NCBI RefSeq assembly: GCF_014655595.1
Contig: NZ_BNBL01000003.1
Span: forward strand, 255,877 to 319,876
Reading direction: 5' to 3'
Source of the DNA: Streptomyces griseocarneus
Lineage (GTDB): Bacteria > Actinomycetota > Actinomycetes > Streptomycetales > Streptomycetaceae
Length of the DNA stretch: 64,000 nt
In this document: positions 10,663 through 17,805 of the stretch, piece after piece
How the letters are laid out: each line of letters begins with the position of its first letter
How positions within the stretch are numbered: the first letter of the stretch is position 1
Notes under the pieces: generated by a model
Seen by the model: the letters and a program-made list of their open reading frames with translations, nothing else
What the model was told of the DNA's origin: nothing
Database searches by the model: none
Position numbers and translations under genes: made by a program

Positions 10663-11652
10663 CTACGGAAGGAGTCGGAGGTAGTCGGGCAGGTCCCCCG
10701 GGGGTGGTCCGCCGAAGTAGGACACCGGCAGGTGGAGGACCATGTACCCCAGGTAGGCGACGTTGGCGATGCCGATGCCGGCCAGCAGCCGGGCCCACGT
10801 CCGGCCGGTGCCGGAGAGGAGTTCGCCACCCCGGAACGCCCAGATCTCCCGCCCGGCGGCCAGCGCCCGCTGCTTCATGACGACCATGGGTGTGACCAGG
10901 CACGCGGCAATGATGGCGACCCCCGTCATGGGCAGCTGGTACCAGTGGCCGCTGAAGAGGGAGAGGCTCCGGATCGCGTGGGGGTAGCTGTACGAGCCGC
11001 CCTGCAAGTAGGCCGCCTCGATGGCCGTGGACGCGGCGACCGCGACGGCGAACGTGACGAGGACGAGCCGGGTGCGGCCCCAGTGCGGCCGGCGCCGGAC
11101 GATGCGGCCGATGAGTGGGGACGCGCCCCAGTACCAGAAGATCGTCATCCCGTAGGAGAGGCCCGAGGCGGCGAACAGCGTTTCCACCTGCTGCTCCGGG
11201 TGGGGGCCGTGCCATCCGGGGATGTACGGGCCCCACGAGGCGACATGGATCATGTAGCGGCTCTGCGTGGCCATCAGTTCGCGGTAGTTGACGAGCGGGG
11301 CCTGCCAGAGGCCGGTCAGCCAGCCGGCGAACAGGGCCGCGTCGAAGGTGAGTTCACCGGCCCGCCGGCACGCGCGGACGACCTTGACGGTGACGGCCAG
11401 GAGAGCGAGGACCACCAGGCCCTGGAAGGCCCAGGCGAACACCTTCCGGCCGGTGGAGATGCGGTACGGGCGGGGTTCGACGGGATGCCATCCGCCGTCG
11501 AGGAGCCAGGGGCCCATGACCGCGACGGCGGCCAGGACGGCGAGCAGGCCGGCGGCGGCGCAGCCGAAGACGGGCGTGCGCCAGATGGGCGTGCGCCAGA
11601 CGGGCACGCCGGCGGGGCGGGGCTGCGGGACGGGGGCGGTGCGCTGCGTCAT
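10663..11652 (-). CDS. AveC-like integral membrane protein of the terpenoid operon
   Basis: A 329-aa protein with about seven predicted membrane helices. The pattern resembles the AveC family (spirocyclase/dehydratase of avermectin biosynthesis): a WQAPLVNY segment, an aromatic PGWHGP loop, a VETLF helix, a Gly-Tyr-rich GGSYSYPHAIRSLSLFSGHWYQLPM stretch (shown at about residues 225-249) and a closing long helix. AveC acts as an enzyme on a polyketide, but relatives occur beside terpene cyclases with unknown roles. The ATG at 11652 has GGGAGG ten bases upstream and is preferred to an in-frame GTG/ATG 46 codons earlier that adds only Pro/Arg-rich sequence. The family call is from memory of the pattern. 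It could be a tailoring enzyme or a membrane partner for a lipophilic product. Confidence 0.65.
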   Translation of the reverse strand: MTQRTAPVPQPRPAGVPVWRTPIWRTPVFGCAAAGLLAVLAAVAVMGPWLLDGGWHPVEPRPYRISTGRKVFAWAFQGLVVLALLAVTVKVVRACRRAGELTFDAALFAGWLTGLWQAPLVNYRELMATQSRYMIHVASWGPYIPGWHGPHPEQQVETLFAASGLSYGMTIFWYWGASPLIGRIVRRRPHWGRTRLVLVTFAVAVAASTAIEAAYLQGGSYSYPHAIRSLSLFSGHWYQLPMTGVAIIAACLVTPMVVMKQRALAAGREIWAFRGGELLSGTGRTWARLLAGIGIANVAYLGYMVLHLPVSYFGGPPPGDLPDYLRLLP

Positions 11653-11719
11653 GACGCTTGCCTCCCGGGCGGGGGTGGGGATCCGGGACGGAGGGGGGGC
11701 GGGCCGGTGCGCGATGCCG

Positions 11720-12745
11720 CTACGCGGACCCGGTGGTGCGTGCCGTGATGCCGAGCCGTCGCGCGTACGCGGGTATGTGGGGGTTGTCATGGGGGCGGTA
11801 GCGGACGGTCGCGCGGTCCCAGGCGTCGGCGGCGTGCATCAGGGCCTTCATCGCGGCGACGTGGGTGCGCAGGGCGTCGGCGGCCGTGCCGTTCGCGAGG
11901 TCCGGCGCGCAGCACTCGGGGAGCCGTCGCTCGAGGAAGCGGAAGAACTCCACCTGCAGGCGGACGCGGCGGACCAGGTCGCGGACGGCCTCGTCCCGGC
12001 CGAGCCCGGTGGTGCGCTCGAGGACCAGGACGCCGTTCTCGGTGTCGCCCTGGGCCTCCTCGGTCTCGACCGAGCAGATGTCGTTGGTGAAGGCGCAGAC
12101 GTCGGCGGTGACGGTCCGCATCGCCTGGACGGCCGGCGCGTCGCGGAGGGCGTCGGGGAGCTCGCGGCCGCCGGTGGACTCGTCCATGTCCAGCCAGATC
12201 TGCGAGGCGATGGTGACGCGGCGGGTGCGCAGGTAGTCGTCGAGGTCGAGCGATCCGCCGGCGCGGCGGCGGGCGGCCTCCGCGACCTGGCCGGCGATCC
12301 AGCCGTGCCAGTGGCGCGCGGCCCGGGCCCGCCACGCGGGGCTCATGTGCCCGCCGACGCGGTGCCAGAGGTCGAGCCAGGCGGCGGCCAGGGGCGGCAG
12401 CGCCGAGGGATCCGTGGGGGCGGGCAGGCGGGCGATGGCGTCGCACAGCGGGCGGCTGCGCCGCGCGGCCTCGTCCGGGTCCCTTCCGGCGGGGCCGGTG
12501 AACTGGTCGTCCCACAGGCCCATCCAGCACAGCACGTCGTGCCCGAGTGCGAGGCCGGCCCGGCCGGCGTCGGGCAGCATGCGGCCGGTGCAGTCGGCCA
12601 GGTCCATCGCGAACAGGGCACGGACGGACGCGGGGTCGGCCAGCCCGTGCGCGGCGATCCACCGCGCGGTGTGGGCCTCGGCCTCGGCGACGTGGGGGCT
12701 GATGCGGGCGGGAAAGGGGATCTCGAAGTCGATGTCCTGTGGCAT
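11720..12745 (-). CDS. Class I terpene cyclase
   Basis: A 341-aa isoprenoid synthase. It should ionise a prenyl diphosphate with three Mg ions and cyclise the cation. The NSE/DTE motif NDICSVETE is intact (Asn221, Ser225, Glu229). The first metal site is WDDQFTG (Asp79-Asp80), that is DDxxT rather than DDxxD/E. A C-terminal RY pair is present (TVRYRP). The N-terminus MPQDIDFEIPFPARISPH is typical of Streptomyces cyclases, which is why I chose the ATG at 12745 over a GTG three codons earlier. No clear ribosome site is visible, so translational coupling to the prenyltransferase stop 16 bp upstream is likely. The product cannot be predicted from sequence. Confidence 0.93.
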   Translation of the reverse strand: MPQDIDFEIPFPARISPHVAEAEAHTARWIAAHGLADPASVRALFAMDLADCTGRMLPDAGRAGLALGHDVLCWMGLWDDQFTGPAGRDPDEAARRSRPLCDAIARLPAPTDPSALPPLAAAWLDLWHRVGGHMSPAWRARAARHWHGWIAGQVAEAARRRAGGSLDLDDYLRTRRVTIASQIWLDMDESTGGRELPDALRDAPAVQAMRTVTADVCAFTNDICSVETEEAQGDTENGVLVLERTTGLGRDEAVRDLVRRVRLQVEFFRFLERRLPECCAPDLANGTAADALRTHVAAMKALMHAADAWDRATVRYRPHDNPHIPAYARRLGITARTTGSA

Positions 12746-12761
12746 CGGGATCACCGGGAGG

Positions 12762-13571
12762 CTACCGGCCGTGCCGGCGGTCGCGGGCCGTGTACGCGTG
12801 CAGGGCCGCGGTGAAGTCGGCCTCGGTGAAGTCGGGCCACAGCGTTTCGGTGAAGTACAGCTCCGCCTCGGCCGTCTGCCAGAGCATGAACCCGGACAGG
12901 CGTTGCTCCCCGGAACTGCGGATGACCAGGTCCACGTCGGGCTGCCCGGCGGTGGACAGCTGCCCGGCCAGCCGGCGCTCGAGCACGGCCGGGGAGGGCG
13001 GCGGCCCGTCGCAGCCGAGCCGGGCCAGCGCGCACACGGCGTCGACGATGTCGCCGCGGCCGCTGTAGGCGATCGCCACGTTCACGGTGGTGCCCGTGGC
13101 GCCACGGGTGTCCTCCTCGATCCGGCGGAGCGCCTCGGCCCCGTCAGGAGGCAGGCGGTCGAGCGAACCGATGACGCGGATGCGCCGGCGGCCCTCGTCC
13201 GCCATCGCGCGGGTTCCGTCGGTGACCGCCCGCAGGATCTCGGCGACGGCGTCGGGACCGCGGCGCAGGTTGTCCCGGGACAGCGCCCACACGGTGACGA
13301 ACGGCACGCCCGCCCGCTCGCACCAGGTCACCAGCTCGCACACCCGGCTCGCCCCGCTGCGGTACGCGTCGGCGAAGGGGCGCTGGTGGCGTTCGGCCCA
13401 GCGCCGGTTGCCGTCCAGGATCACCGCCAGGTGTCGCGGCACCCGCGGGAGCGCGCCGCACGGTGCCGGGCCGGGCCGCTCGTCGCGCCCTTCGTCCCCT
13501 GATGCGCCGGCCGGCTCGTCGGCGAGCCGTACGCAGTACCGCTCCAGGTCCAGCAGTGCGGCCGACATCAT
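12762..13571 (-). CDS. Short-chain cis-prenyltransferase (Z-FPP synthase-like), first gene of the terpenoid operon
   Basis: A 269-aa member of the undecaprenyl diphosphate synthase family, which condenses IPP in cis. Catalytic Asp53 lies in HLAVILDGNRRWAERH, and the IPP-binding end carries DLVIRSSGEQRLSGF and FMLWQTAEAELYFTETLWPDF. As I recall it, the nearest characterised relative is Mycobacterium tuberculosis Rv1086 (2Z,6E-FPP synthase), which shares DGNRRWAR, TSGQPD and the ARHR..GR terminus. The housekeeping long-chain enzyme normally sits elsewhere on Streptomyces chromosomes. The ATG at 13571 follows GAGG with 8-bp spacing; a GTG three codons earlier lies too close to it. The position as first gene suggests it supplies the cyclase. 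Confidence 0.9.
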   Translation of the reverse strand: MMSAALLDLERYCVRLADEPAGASGDEGRDERPGPAPCGALPRVPRHLAVILDGNRRWAERHQRPFADAYRSGASRVCELVTWCERAGVPFVTVWALSRDNLRRGPDAVAEILRAVTDGTRAMADEGRRRIRVIGSLDRLPPDGAEALRRIEEDTRGATGTTVNVAIAYSGRGDIVDAVCALARLGCDGPPPSPAVLERRLAGQLSTAGQPDVDLVIRSSGEQRLSGFMLWQTAEAELYFTETLWPDFTEADFTAALHAYTARDRRHGR

Positions 13572-13954
13572 GACAGACACCTCGTTCCCGTACGTGCCGT
13601 CTCTTCAGCCCATCGTGACGGACGCCAACAGCCCTGGTCAGGAGGCGCGTTGGCCTGGGAGGAGAGCACACGGCGGCATGCATGTGCCCTCGGCATGGCC
13701 GGTGCGGGAACGCGCTGCCCCGCGCCCCCGCGCGGGACGAAACGGGCGCGGGAACGCCGGTGCCGCCGCGGCTCGCGACCGCCGGAGCGGGCGGTTCGAC
13801 GGCCGCCGGGGGCGCGGGCGGCCGGTCTGCCCTGAACGGGGCCGGCCCGGTGCGGCTGCGGCCGGCGTGAGAGACGGCGGGCGCCGGGCGGGCCGACGGC
13901 CGACCCGGGTGTCTTGCCACCGGGGCCCGCAGCCGCGGCGGCGGCGGAGTGGGT

Positions 13955-14098
13955 CATGTCGCCGGGGACGTGGAAGGCGGTCCGGAACAGGCCCGGTTCC
14001 TCCTGGGCGAAGCAGAGGTAGCCGGTGCCGACGGCGCGGAAGCGGGCGCGCGAGGCAGCCGCCGCGTCCGCGGTCGGCGGCAGGGCGACCTGCCGGCA
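13955..14098 (-). pseudogene. TetR-family C-terminal domain remnant
   Basis: One minus-strand frame reads a typical TetR ligand-domain segment, about 48 residues including RARFRAVGTGYLCFAQEEP followed by GLFRTAFHVPGDM. No start codon or helix-turn-helix precedes it: the frame upstream runs directly into the dyad at 14116-14130. After GDMTHS it turns into low-complexity Ala/Pro/Arg sequence. This looks like an internal piece left by deletion of both ends of a repressor gene. The reading is from my own translation of the strand, with no similarity search behind it. Confidence 0.5.
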
Positions 14099-14115
14099 TG
14101 GGCGCCGCCTCCAAT

Positions 14116-14130
14116 GTGGACAGCGTCCAC
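14116..14130. promoter_or_regulatory. TetR-type dyad upstream of the reductase-like gene
   Basis: GTGGAC-AGC-GTCCAC has 6-bp arms and a 3-bp centre, a common TetR operator form. It lies 18 bp from the visible TetR remnant and about 160 bp before the reductase-like start. It may be the former autoregulatory site of that lost repressor. Confidence 0.5.
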
Positions 14131-14291
14131 TTAGGTGATCTAGGCTCTTGCATGATCATTCCGGGGGTGCGGATCGCCGCACGCTCTGAATGTGAACATC
14201 GTGCACAAGGGTTGGTCGGCGGCCGCCCGAACGCTCTTTCATCAGGGGGATTCCGCTTCTCCCCGGACACGAGACACCGAGGAACCCCACG

Positions 14292-14864
14292 ATGCGTACC
14301 CTGATCAGCACCGCGTTCATCTCGCTCGACGGCGTCGTCGAGGCCCCGGGCGGCGAGCCCGGCTACCGCAACTCCGGATGGACCTTCAAGCACACGGAGT
14401 TCGTCCCCGAAGCGTTCGAGATCAAAGGCCGGGAGCAGCAGGAAGCCGCCGCGATGCTCATGGGCCGGACCAGCTACGAGGCGTTCAGCCCGGTGTGGCC
14501 GGACATGGCGGACTTCGCCGACTACAAGGTCATGCCGAAGTACGTCGTCTCCACCACCCTCACCGACAGCGACCTGGTGGCGAACTGGGGCGAGACCACG
14601 ATCCTGCGCTCGCTCGACGAGGTCGCCGCGCTCAAGGAGACCGAGGGCGGCCCGATCGTCCTCCACGGCAGCGCATCCCTCAACCAGGCCCTCTCGGACG
14701 CCGGCCTGATCGACCGCTACCACCTCCTCGTCTTCCCGCTCCTCCTCGGCGCGGGCAAGCGCCTCTTCAGCGCCACCGACAAGGACACCCAGAAGCTCAA
14801 GCTCATCGAACACGAGACCTACGCCAACGGCCTGCAGAAGAACGTATTCGACGTCGTCCGCTGA
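14292..14864 (+). CDS. Dihydrofolate reductase family protein (RibD C-terminal-like)
   Basis: A 190-aa predicted NAD(P)H-dependent reductase of the RibD_C/YyaP type, related to DHFR and riboflavin reductase but without a known substrate. Features: the N-terminal strand with FISLDGVVEAPGG, the cofactor-loop MGRTSYEAFSPVWP, the central ...KYVVSTTL strand, the GGPIVLHGSASLNQAL nucleotide-binding loop, and the LLVFPLLLGAGKRLF strand-turn. All are in order and the length is normal. The ATG at 14292 follows GAGGAA. A 49-bp gap separates it from the DUF4287 gene, so the two probably form an operon. An upstream dyad may regulate it. Confidence 0.85.
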   Translation: MRTLISTAFISLDGVVEAPGGEPGYRNSGWTFKHTEFVPEAFEIKGREQQEAAAMLMGRTSYEAFSPVWPDMADFADYKVMPKYVVSTTLTDSDLVANWGETTILRSLDEVAALKETEGGPIVLHGSASLNQALSDAGLIDRYHLLVFPLLLGAGKRLFSATDKDTQKLKLIEHETYANGLQKNVFDVVR

Positions 14865-14913
14865 CAGGCCGCGCACCAGAAGTACGCACACGGACAGAAG
14901 GACGGAACCCGAG

Positions 14914-15126
14914 ATGACCGCAACGCCGAAAGGCCCTGCCAGCTACTTCCCCTCCATCGAGAAGAAGTACGGCCGCCCGATCACGGAATGGAAGGATCTC
15001 ATCCGCTCCTCGCCCCTGACCAAGCACATGGAGCTTGTCACCTGGCTGAAGGCTGAACACGGCCTGGGGCACGGCCACGCCAACGCACTGGTCGCCCATA
15101 CCCTCGCCGAAGACACCGGCAAATGA
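14914..15126 (+). CDS. DUF4287 domain protein
   Basis: A 70-aa single-domain cytoplasmic protein. The pattern SYFPSIEKKYGRPITEWKDL, then a K/R-rich turn, then WLKAEHGLGHGHANALV matches DUF4287, a small helical domain of unknown function often found alone or fused to DUF5655. It starts at 14914 behind AAGGACGGA and lies 49 bp after the reductase-like gene in the same direction, so the two are likely co-transcribed. No catalytic residues can be assigned. Confidence 0.8.
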   Translation: MTATPKGPASYFPSIEKKYGRPITEWKDLIRSSPLTKHMELVTWLKAEHGLGHGHANALVAHTLAEDTGK

Positions 15127-15278
15127 ACCACCCCCGGTAGGAACTCGTCGCACAGGGTCTGTCCTGAACGGGGCCAACCTGGTGAAGCCCCTGCTGGTCG
15201 CGGTGGTGGGCCGCTGATGGACAAGCGGCATTGGCCAGCGGATCACCGTCCGTACGACCGCGAACAGGGGGCACCACC

Positions 15279-15778
15279 ATGCTCAACCGCGCACGAGCGA
15301 TGACGGCACTGGCAGCGGCGGCCTTGGCCGCGACGCTCTCCGCAGGCACCGCGGCCCAGGCCGCCCCGACCGCCACCGCCGACCGGGCGAACTCGCCGCG
15401 AAGCGCGCTCTGATGACGGCCGGCTCGGTCCCGGACACCGCCTTCACAGTGGCGTCGGGCGGGACCGGCGCGGCCAGTTGGAACGCCACCCGGTACGGCT
15501 ACACCGGCACCTTCCGCGACGGCTCGAGCATCCTGGACGTCGCCTGGACCTCGTCACGTCTCAAAAGCTTCGGGATCGCTCCGAACCGCACGATCTGGCA
15601 CGCGTGGCCCGGCTCGGGCCGCTGGCAGGAAATGCCGCACAACGGCCGGGCCGACGACGTGGGCGCGGCCGCGGCGGACGGTGCCCGACGCGCCGTTTCC
15701 GTGTCGGTGTACGGCAGCGGCTACTGGTGCAGCGTCGACCCGGGCAACGGCCGATGGGGGGCGTGGTCGCGCTGCTGA
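15279..15778 (+). pseudogene. Secreted protein gene with a frameshift
   Basis: The 5' frame starts at ATG 15279 behind a run of G and codes a normal signal peptide (LNRARAMTALAAAALAAT to AAQAAP), but stops at 15413 after a mature tail of about a dozen residues. Shifting frame at the GGG run near 15385-15387 restores a smooth reading, ADR-GELAAKRALMTAGSVPD, which continues to 15778. That domain of about 120 aa is Trp/Gly-rich (YGYTGTF, WHAWPGSGRW, YGSGYWC, GRWGAWSRC) with two Cys. The frame of the second part also begins at an ATG overlapping the first stop (TGATG), so coupled translation of an unsecreted product is formally possible. Natural decay or a sequencing indel cannot be told apart. 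Confidence 0.7.
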
Positions 15779-15837
15779 CCCCGGACCGTGCCCAGGGCAT
15801 GTCTGACGGGACGCTCAAAACAACTCTTCCCTACAAC

Positions 15838-15869
15838 TCTGGCCCCGGACCATCTGGCCCAGGGCCAGA
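15838..15869. terminator. Possible hairpin terminator between convergent genes
   Basis: TCTGGCCC and GGGCCAGA form an 8-bp stem around a 16-nt loop that itself contains TGGCCCA. It lies between the frameshifted secreted-protein gene and the convergent Ig-like protein gene. Confidence 0.45.
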
Positions 15870-15905
15870 ACACCCCAACGTCTTCGTCGGTCCACCAGGT
15901 CATGC

Positions 15906-16337
15906 TCAGGGCCGGAGCATGACGTTCACCGTTCCGAAGGCCTGGGCGCCCTTGTACCGCTTGTCGCCCTGGAACGTGGCGACGTAGCCGTTGGTGAGCG
16001 TGCCGACGGTGGTCGGCCCCAGACGGATGGGCCCGTTGCAGGCGGCCTCGCCCTCGCCATCGGTGACCGCCCGGCAGATCTCGGTGCCGTCCGGCGTCCA
16101 GAAGTACACCTTCTTGCCCGCCAGCGGTTCGCCGCTCGCGGCGTCGGACAGGAAGGCCCTTGCCCCGATGGAGGGCGGGAAGACATTGGCGACCGCCTGC
16201 CGCGTCACCAACCGGGTCGCGCGTGCCTCGTGCGCGCTCCCTCCTGCGTGGGCGGAGGCCGTCGGGGCGCTCCCCAGGGCGGCGGCGACGGCCACAGTGA
16301 GCAGGGGCACGGCGAACCGGAGCGCGGGGACGGGCAT
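15906..16337 (-). CDS. Secreted single Ig-like domain protein
   Basis: A 143-aa exported protein. A signal peptide of about 29 residues ends TASA-HA. It is followed by one bacterial Ig-like (Big_3/invasin-type) domain: ARAFLSDAASGEPLAGKKV, FWTPDGTEICRAVTD, GEAACNG and a closing GYVATFQGDKRYKGAQAFG. Two Cys (EIC, AAC) are spaced as in extracellular Ig-like repeats of this kind. The ATG at 16337 has GAGGAG about six bases upstream on the coding strand. Such single-domain proteins are usually cell-surface or carbohydrate-associated; no ligand can be named. It stands alone and converges on the frameshifted gene. Confidence 0.75.
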   Translation of the reverse strand: MPVPALRFAVPLLTVAVAAALGSAPTASAHAGGSAHEARATRLVTRQAVANVFPPSIGARAFLSDAASGEPLAGKKVYFWTPDGTEICRAVTDGEGEAACNGPIRLGPTTVGTLTNGYVATFQGDKRYKGAQAFGTVNVMLRP

Positions 16338-16595
16338 GAGAACTCCTCAGGGAACGCGGGAAGAGCCGGTCATCGTCTCTTCGTACAGGCCGATCAACGG
16401 CGCAGCGCTGTCATGGTTACGTAGGGTCCGGCCGGTTTCACCCCGCAGTGCTCGTTACTGCCCGGTCCCGGGAGAGTGGGCCGTGCGACGGTGCGGGCTA
16501 CGCTTTCGGGTGCAGCGTCCACACGGTCGTCACCTCGCGGCGGTCATCTTCGGAAAGCCGGACGCGCCCCTTTCCCCGCCCGTATCGTGCGCGGG

Positions 16596-17609
16596 ATGAG
16601 CGACCTCCTTCGCATCGGCGCATCCCCCACCGACGCCGATGTCGATGCCTGGCACTCCGTCGTCACCGCCGCCCACGCCGCCGACCTGCCGCCCACCGTC
16701 CCCGCACCCTGCCGGGTCGAGACAGCAGGTGGTCTGCGCGTGCCCCGGGTGCGCAGCCGGCACATCAACCTGGCCGTGCCCATGTCTCATGGCAGGCCCG
16801 GGGAGTTCGCCGGGGTCGCCGCGCTGCGGCTGTTCGACGAGGCAGAGAACCGGACGACCGCCTGGATCGAGCGGCTCGCCGTCCGGCCGGAGGTGCGGCG
16901 GCGTGGTATCGGCAGCCGGTTGTGGGAGGCGCTGCGTGCCGTGCTGGTCGAGGAAGGGCGTACCTCCGTGGGGCTGGAGGTCGAACTCGGTGGTGCGGGC
17001 GAACAATTCGCCCTTGCGCACGGCTTCCGCTGTGCGCTGCCGTTGACGGTGTACGTTCTGGACCTCGCCCATGAGGGCGGTGCTCCAGGTCCGTCCCTCC
17101 CCAATGGCTACCGGTTCGTGGAATGGACCGGTGTCGTCCCCTCCCGGCACGCCCCCGCCTTCTCGCTCGCGCATCAGGCCATCGCGGATGTGCCGCGCGG
17201 GGACTTGGAGATGAGGCCACGCGTATGGGACGCGGAGCGCGTGCGTGTCCTGCAGCAGGCGAATGTCGATCGTGGTGCGGTGCTGCTGACCGTCGTGGCG
17301 GTCTCCCCGGACGGGGCGCATGCCGGGTATTCGGTGCTGGGGCTGCCGTCGTCGGACGCTGTACGTGCGGTGCTGTACGAAACCGCCGTCGTGCCCGCCC
17401 ACCGTGGGCTCGGTCTCGGGCGCGCGGTATCGCTGCGGATGCTGGAGGTGCTGAGGGACCAGCGGCTGCCGGTACGGGAGATCGCTGGGACCGTGGCCGA
17501 TGGCAACAGGCCGATGCGCGCGGTCGGCAAGCCGTTCGGGTACCGGCCCGAGCGGTCGCTCGGGTTTTACCAAGCGCGGTGGGATTACGCTCGTGACCAA
17601 TACACCTAG
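16596..17609 (+). CDS. Tandem GNAT acetyltransferase
   Basis: A 337-aa protein with two GNAT folds. The first has acetyl-CoA loop VRPEVRRRGIGSRLWEAL (about residues 96-113). The second has VVPAHRGLGLGRAVSLRML (about 266-284). Both keep the R/Q-x-x-G-x-G/A pyrophosphate-binding pattern, so both may bind CoA, although one half often serves only structure in such duplicated enzymes. The ATG at 16596 has GCGGG just before it but no strong ribosome site. The stop overlaps the end of the convergent DUF397 gene by 4 bp. The acceptor is unknown: mycothiol-synthase-like and antibiotic-acetylating enzymes share this layout. Confidence 0.8.
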   Translation: MSDLLRIGASPTDADVDAWHSVVTAAHAADLPPTVPAPCRVETAGGLRVPRVRSRHINLAVPMSHGRPGEFAGVAALRLFDEAENRTTAWIERLAVRPEVRRRGIGSRLWEALRAVLVEEGRTSVGLEVELGGAGEQFALAHGFRCALPLTVYVLDLAHEGGAPGPSLPNGYRFVEWTGVVPSRHAPAFSLAHQAIADVPRGDLEMRPRVWDAERVRVLQQANVDRGAVLLTVVAVSPDGAHAGYSVLGLPSSDAVRAVLYETAVVPAHRGLGLGRAVSLRMLEVLRDQRLPVREIAGTVADGNRPMRAVGKPFGYRPERSLGFYQARWDYARDQYT

Positions 17610-17791
17610 CGCCACCGCCCCCCGGTTGCCGTTGCGAGCAGGGCTCGCAGGGCGGCCGGGGAGGTGGCGATCACGGTGTTGGGGGCGTCGCTCTCGCGGA
17701 GGAGTATTCGGTCGGCCGCCGGGTTGGCGAGTTCTATACAGTCGCCTTGGCTGTCAGTCGAGAACGACGACTTCTGCCACTGAATAACCAC
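17606..17791 (-). CDS. DUF397 protein, partner of the Scr1-type regulator
   Basis: A 61-aa protein. WQKSSFSTDSQGDCIELA, then LRESDAPN and TSPAALRALL, follow the DUF397 pattern W(R)KSS(Y/F)S...CVE(V)A...RDS...F(S)xxxWxxF. In Streptomyces these small proteins almost always sit next to a Scr1/DUF5753 helix-turn-helix gene. Here the regulator ends 14 bp upstream, so the two are co-transcribed. BldB and related regulator-partner pairs suggest a protein-protein role such as an anti- or co-regulator, but this is family-level inference. Confidence 0.85.
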   Translation of the reverse strand: MVIQWQKSSFSTDSQGDCIELANPAADRILLRESDAPNTVIATSPAALRALLATATGGRWR

Positions 17792-17805
17792 GATTCCTCA
17801 CATCT

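Larger units (their letters stand above)
13572..14291. other. 720-bp gap with a decayed TetR fragment and a dyad
   Basis: Upstream region of the terpenoid operon (leftward) and of the reductase-like gene (rightward). The only coding signal is a TetR C-terminal remnant at 13955-14098. A dyad lies at 14116-14130. The segment 13620-13950 is very GC-rich, reads as Pro/Arg/Ala low complexity in all frames, and shows no supported gene. Confidence 0.6.

Noticed and set aside
13582..13950. Possible gene upstream of the terpenoid operon
   Set aside because: All frames are low-complexity Ala/Pro/Arg without a supported start or domain.
13568..13957. 129-aa minus-strand ORF starting inside the TetR remnant
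   Set aside because: Its start is an internal Met of the remnant and the rest is Pro/Arg-rich noise.
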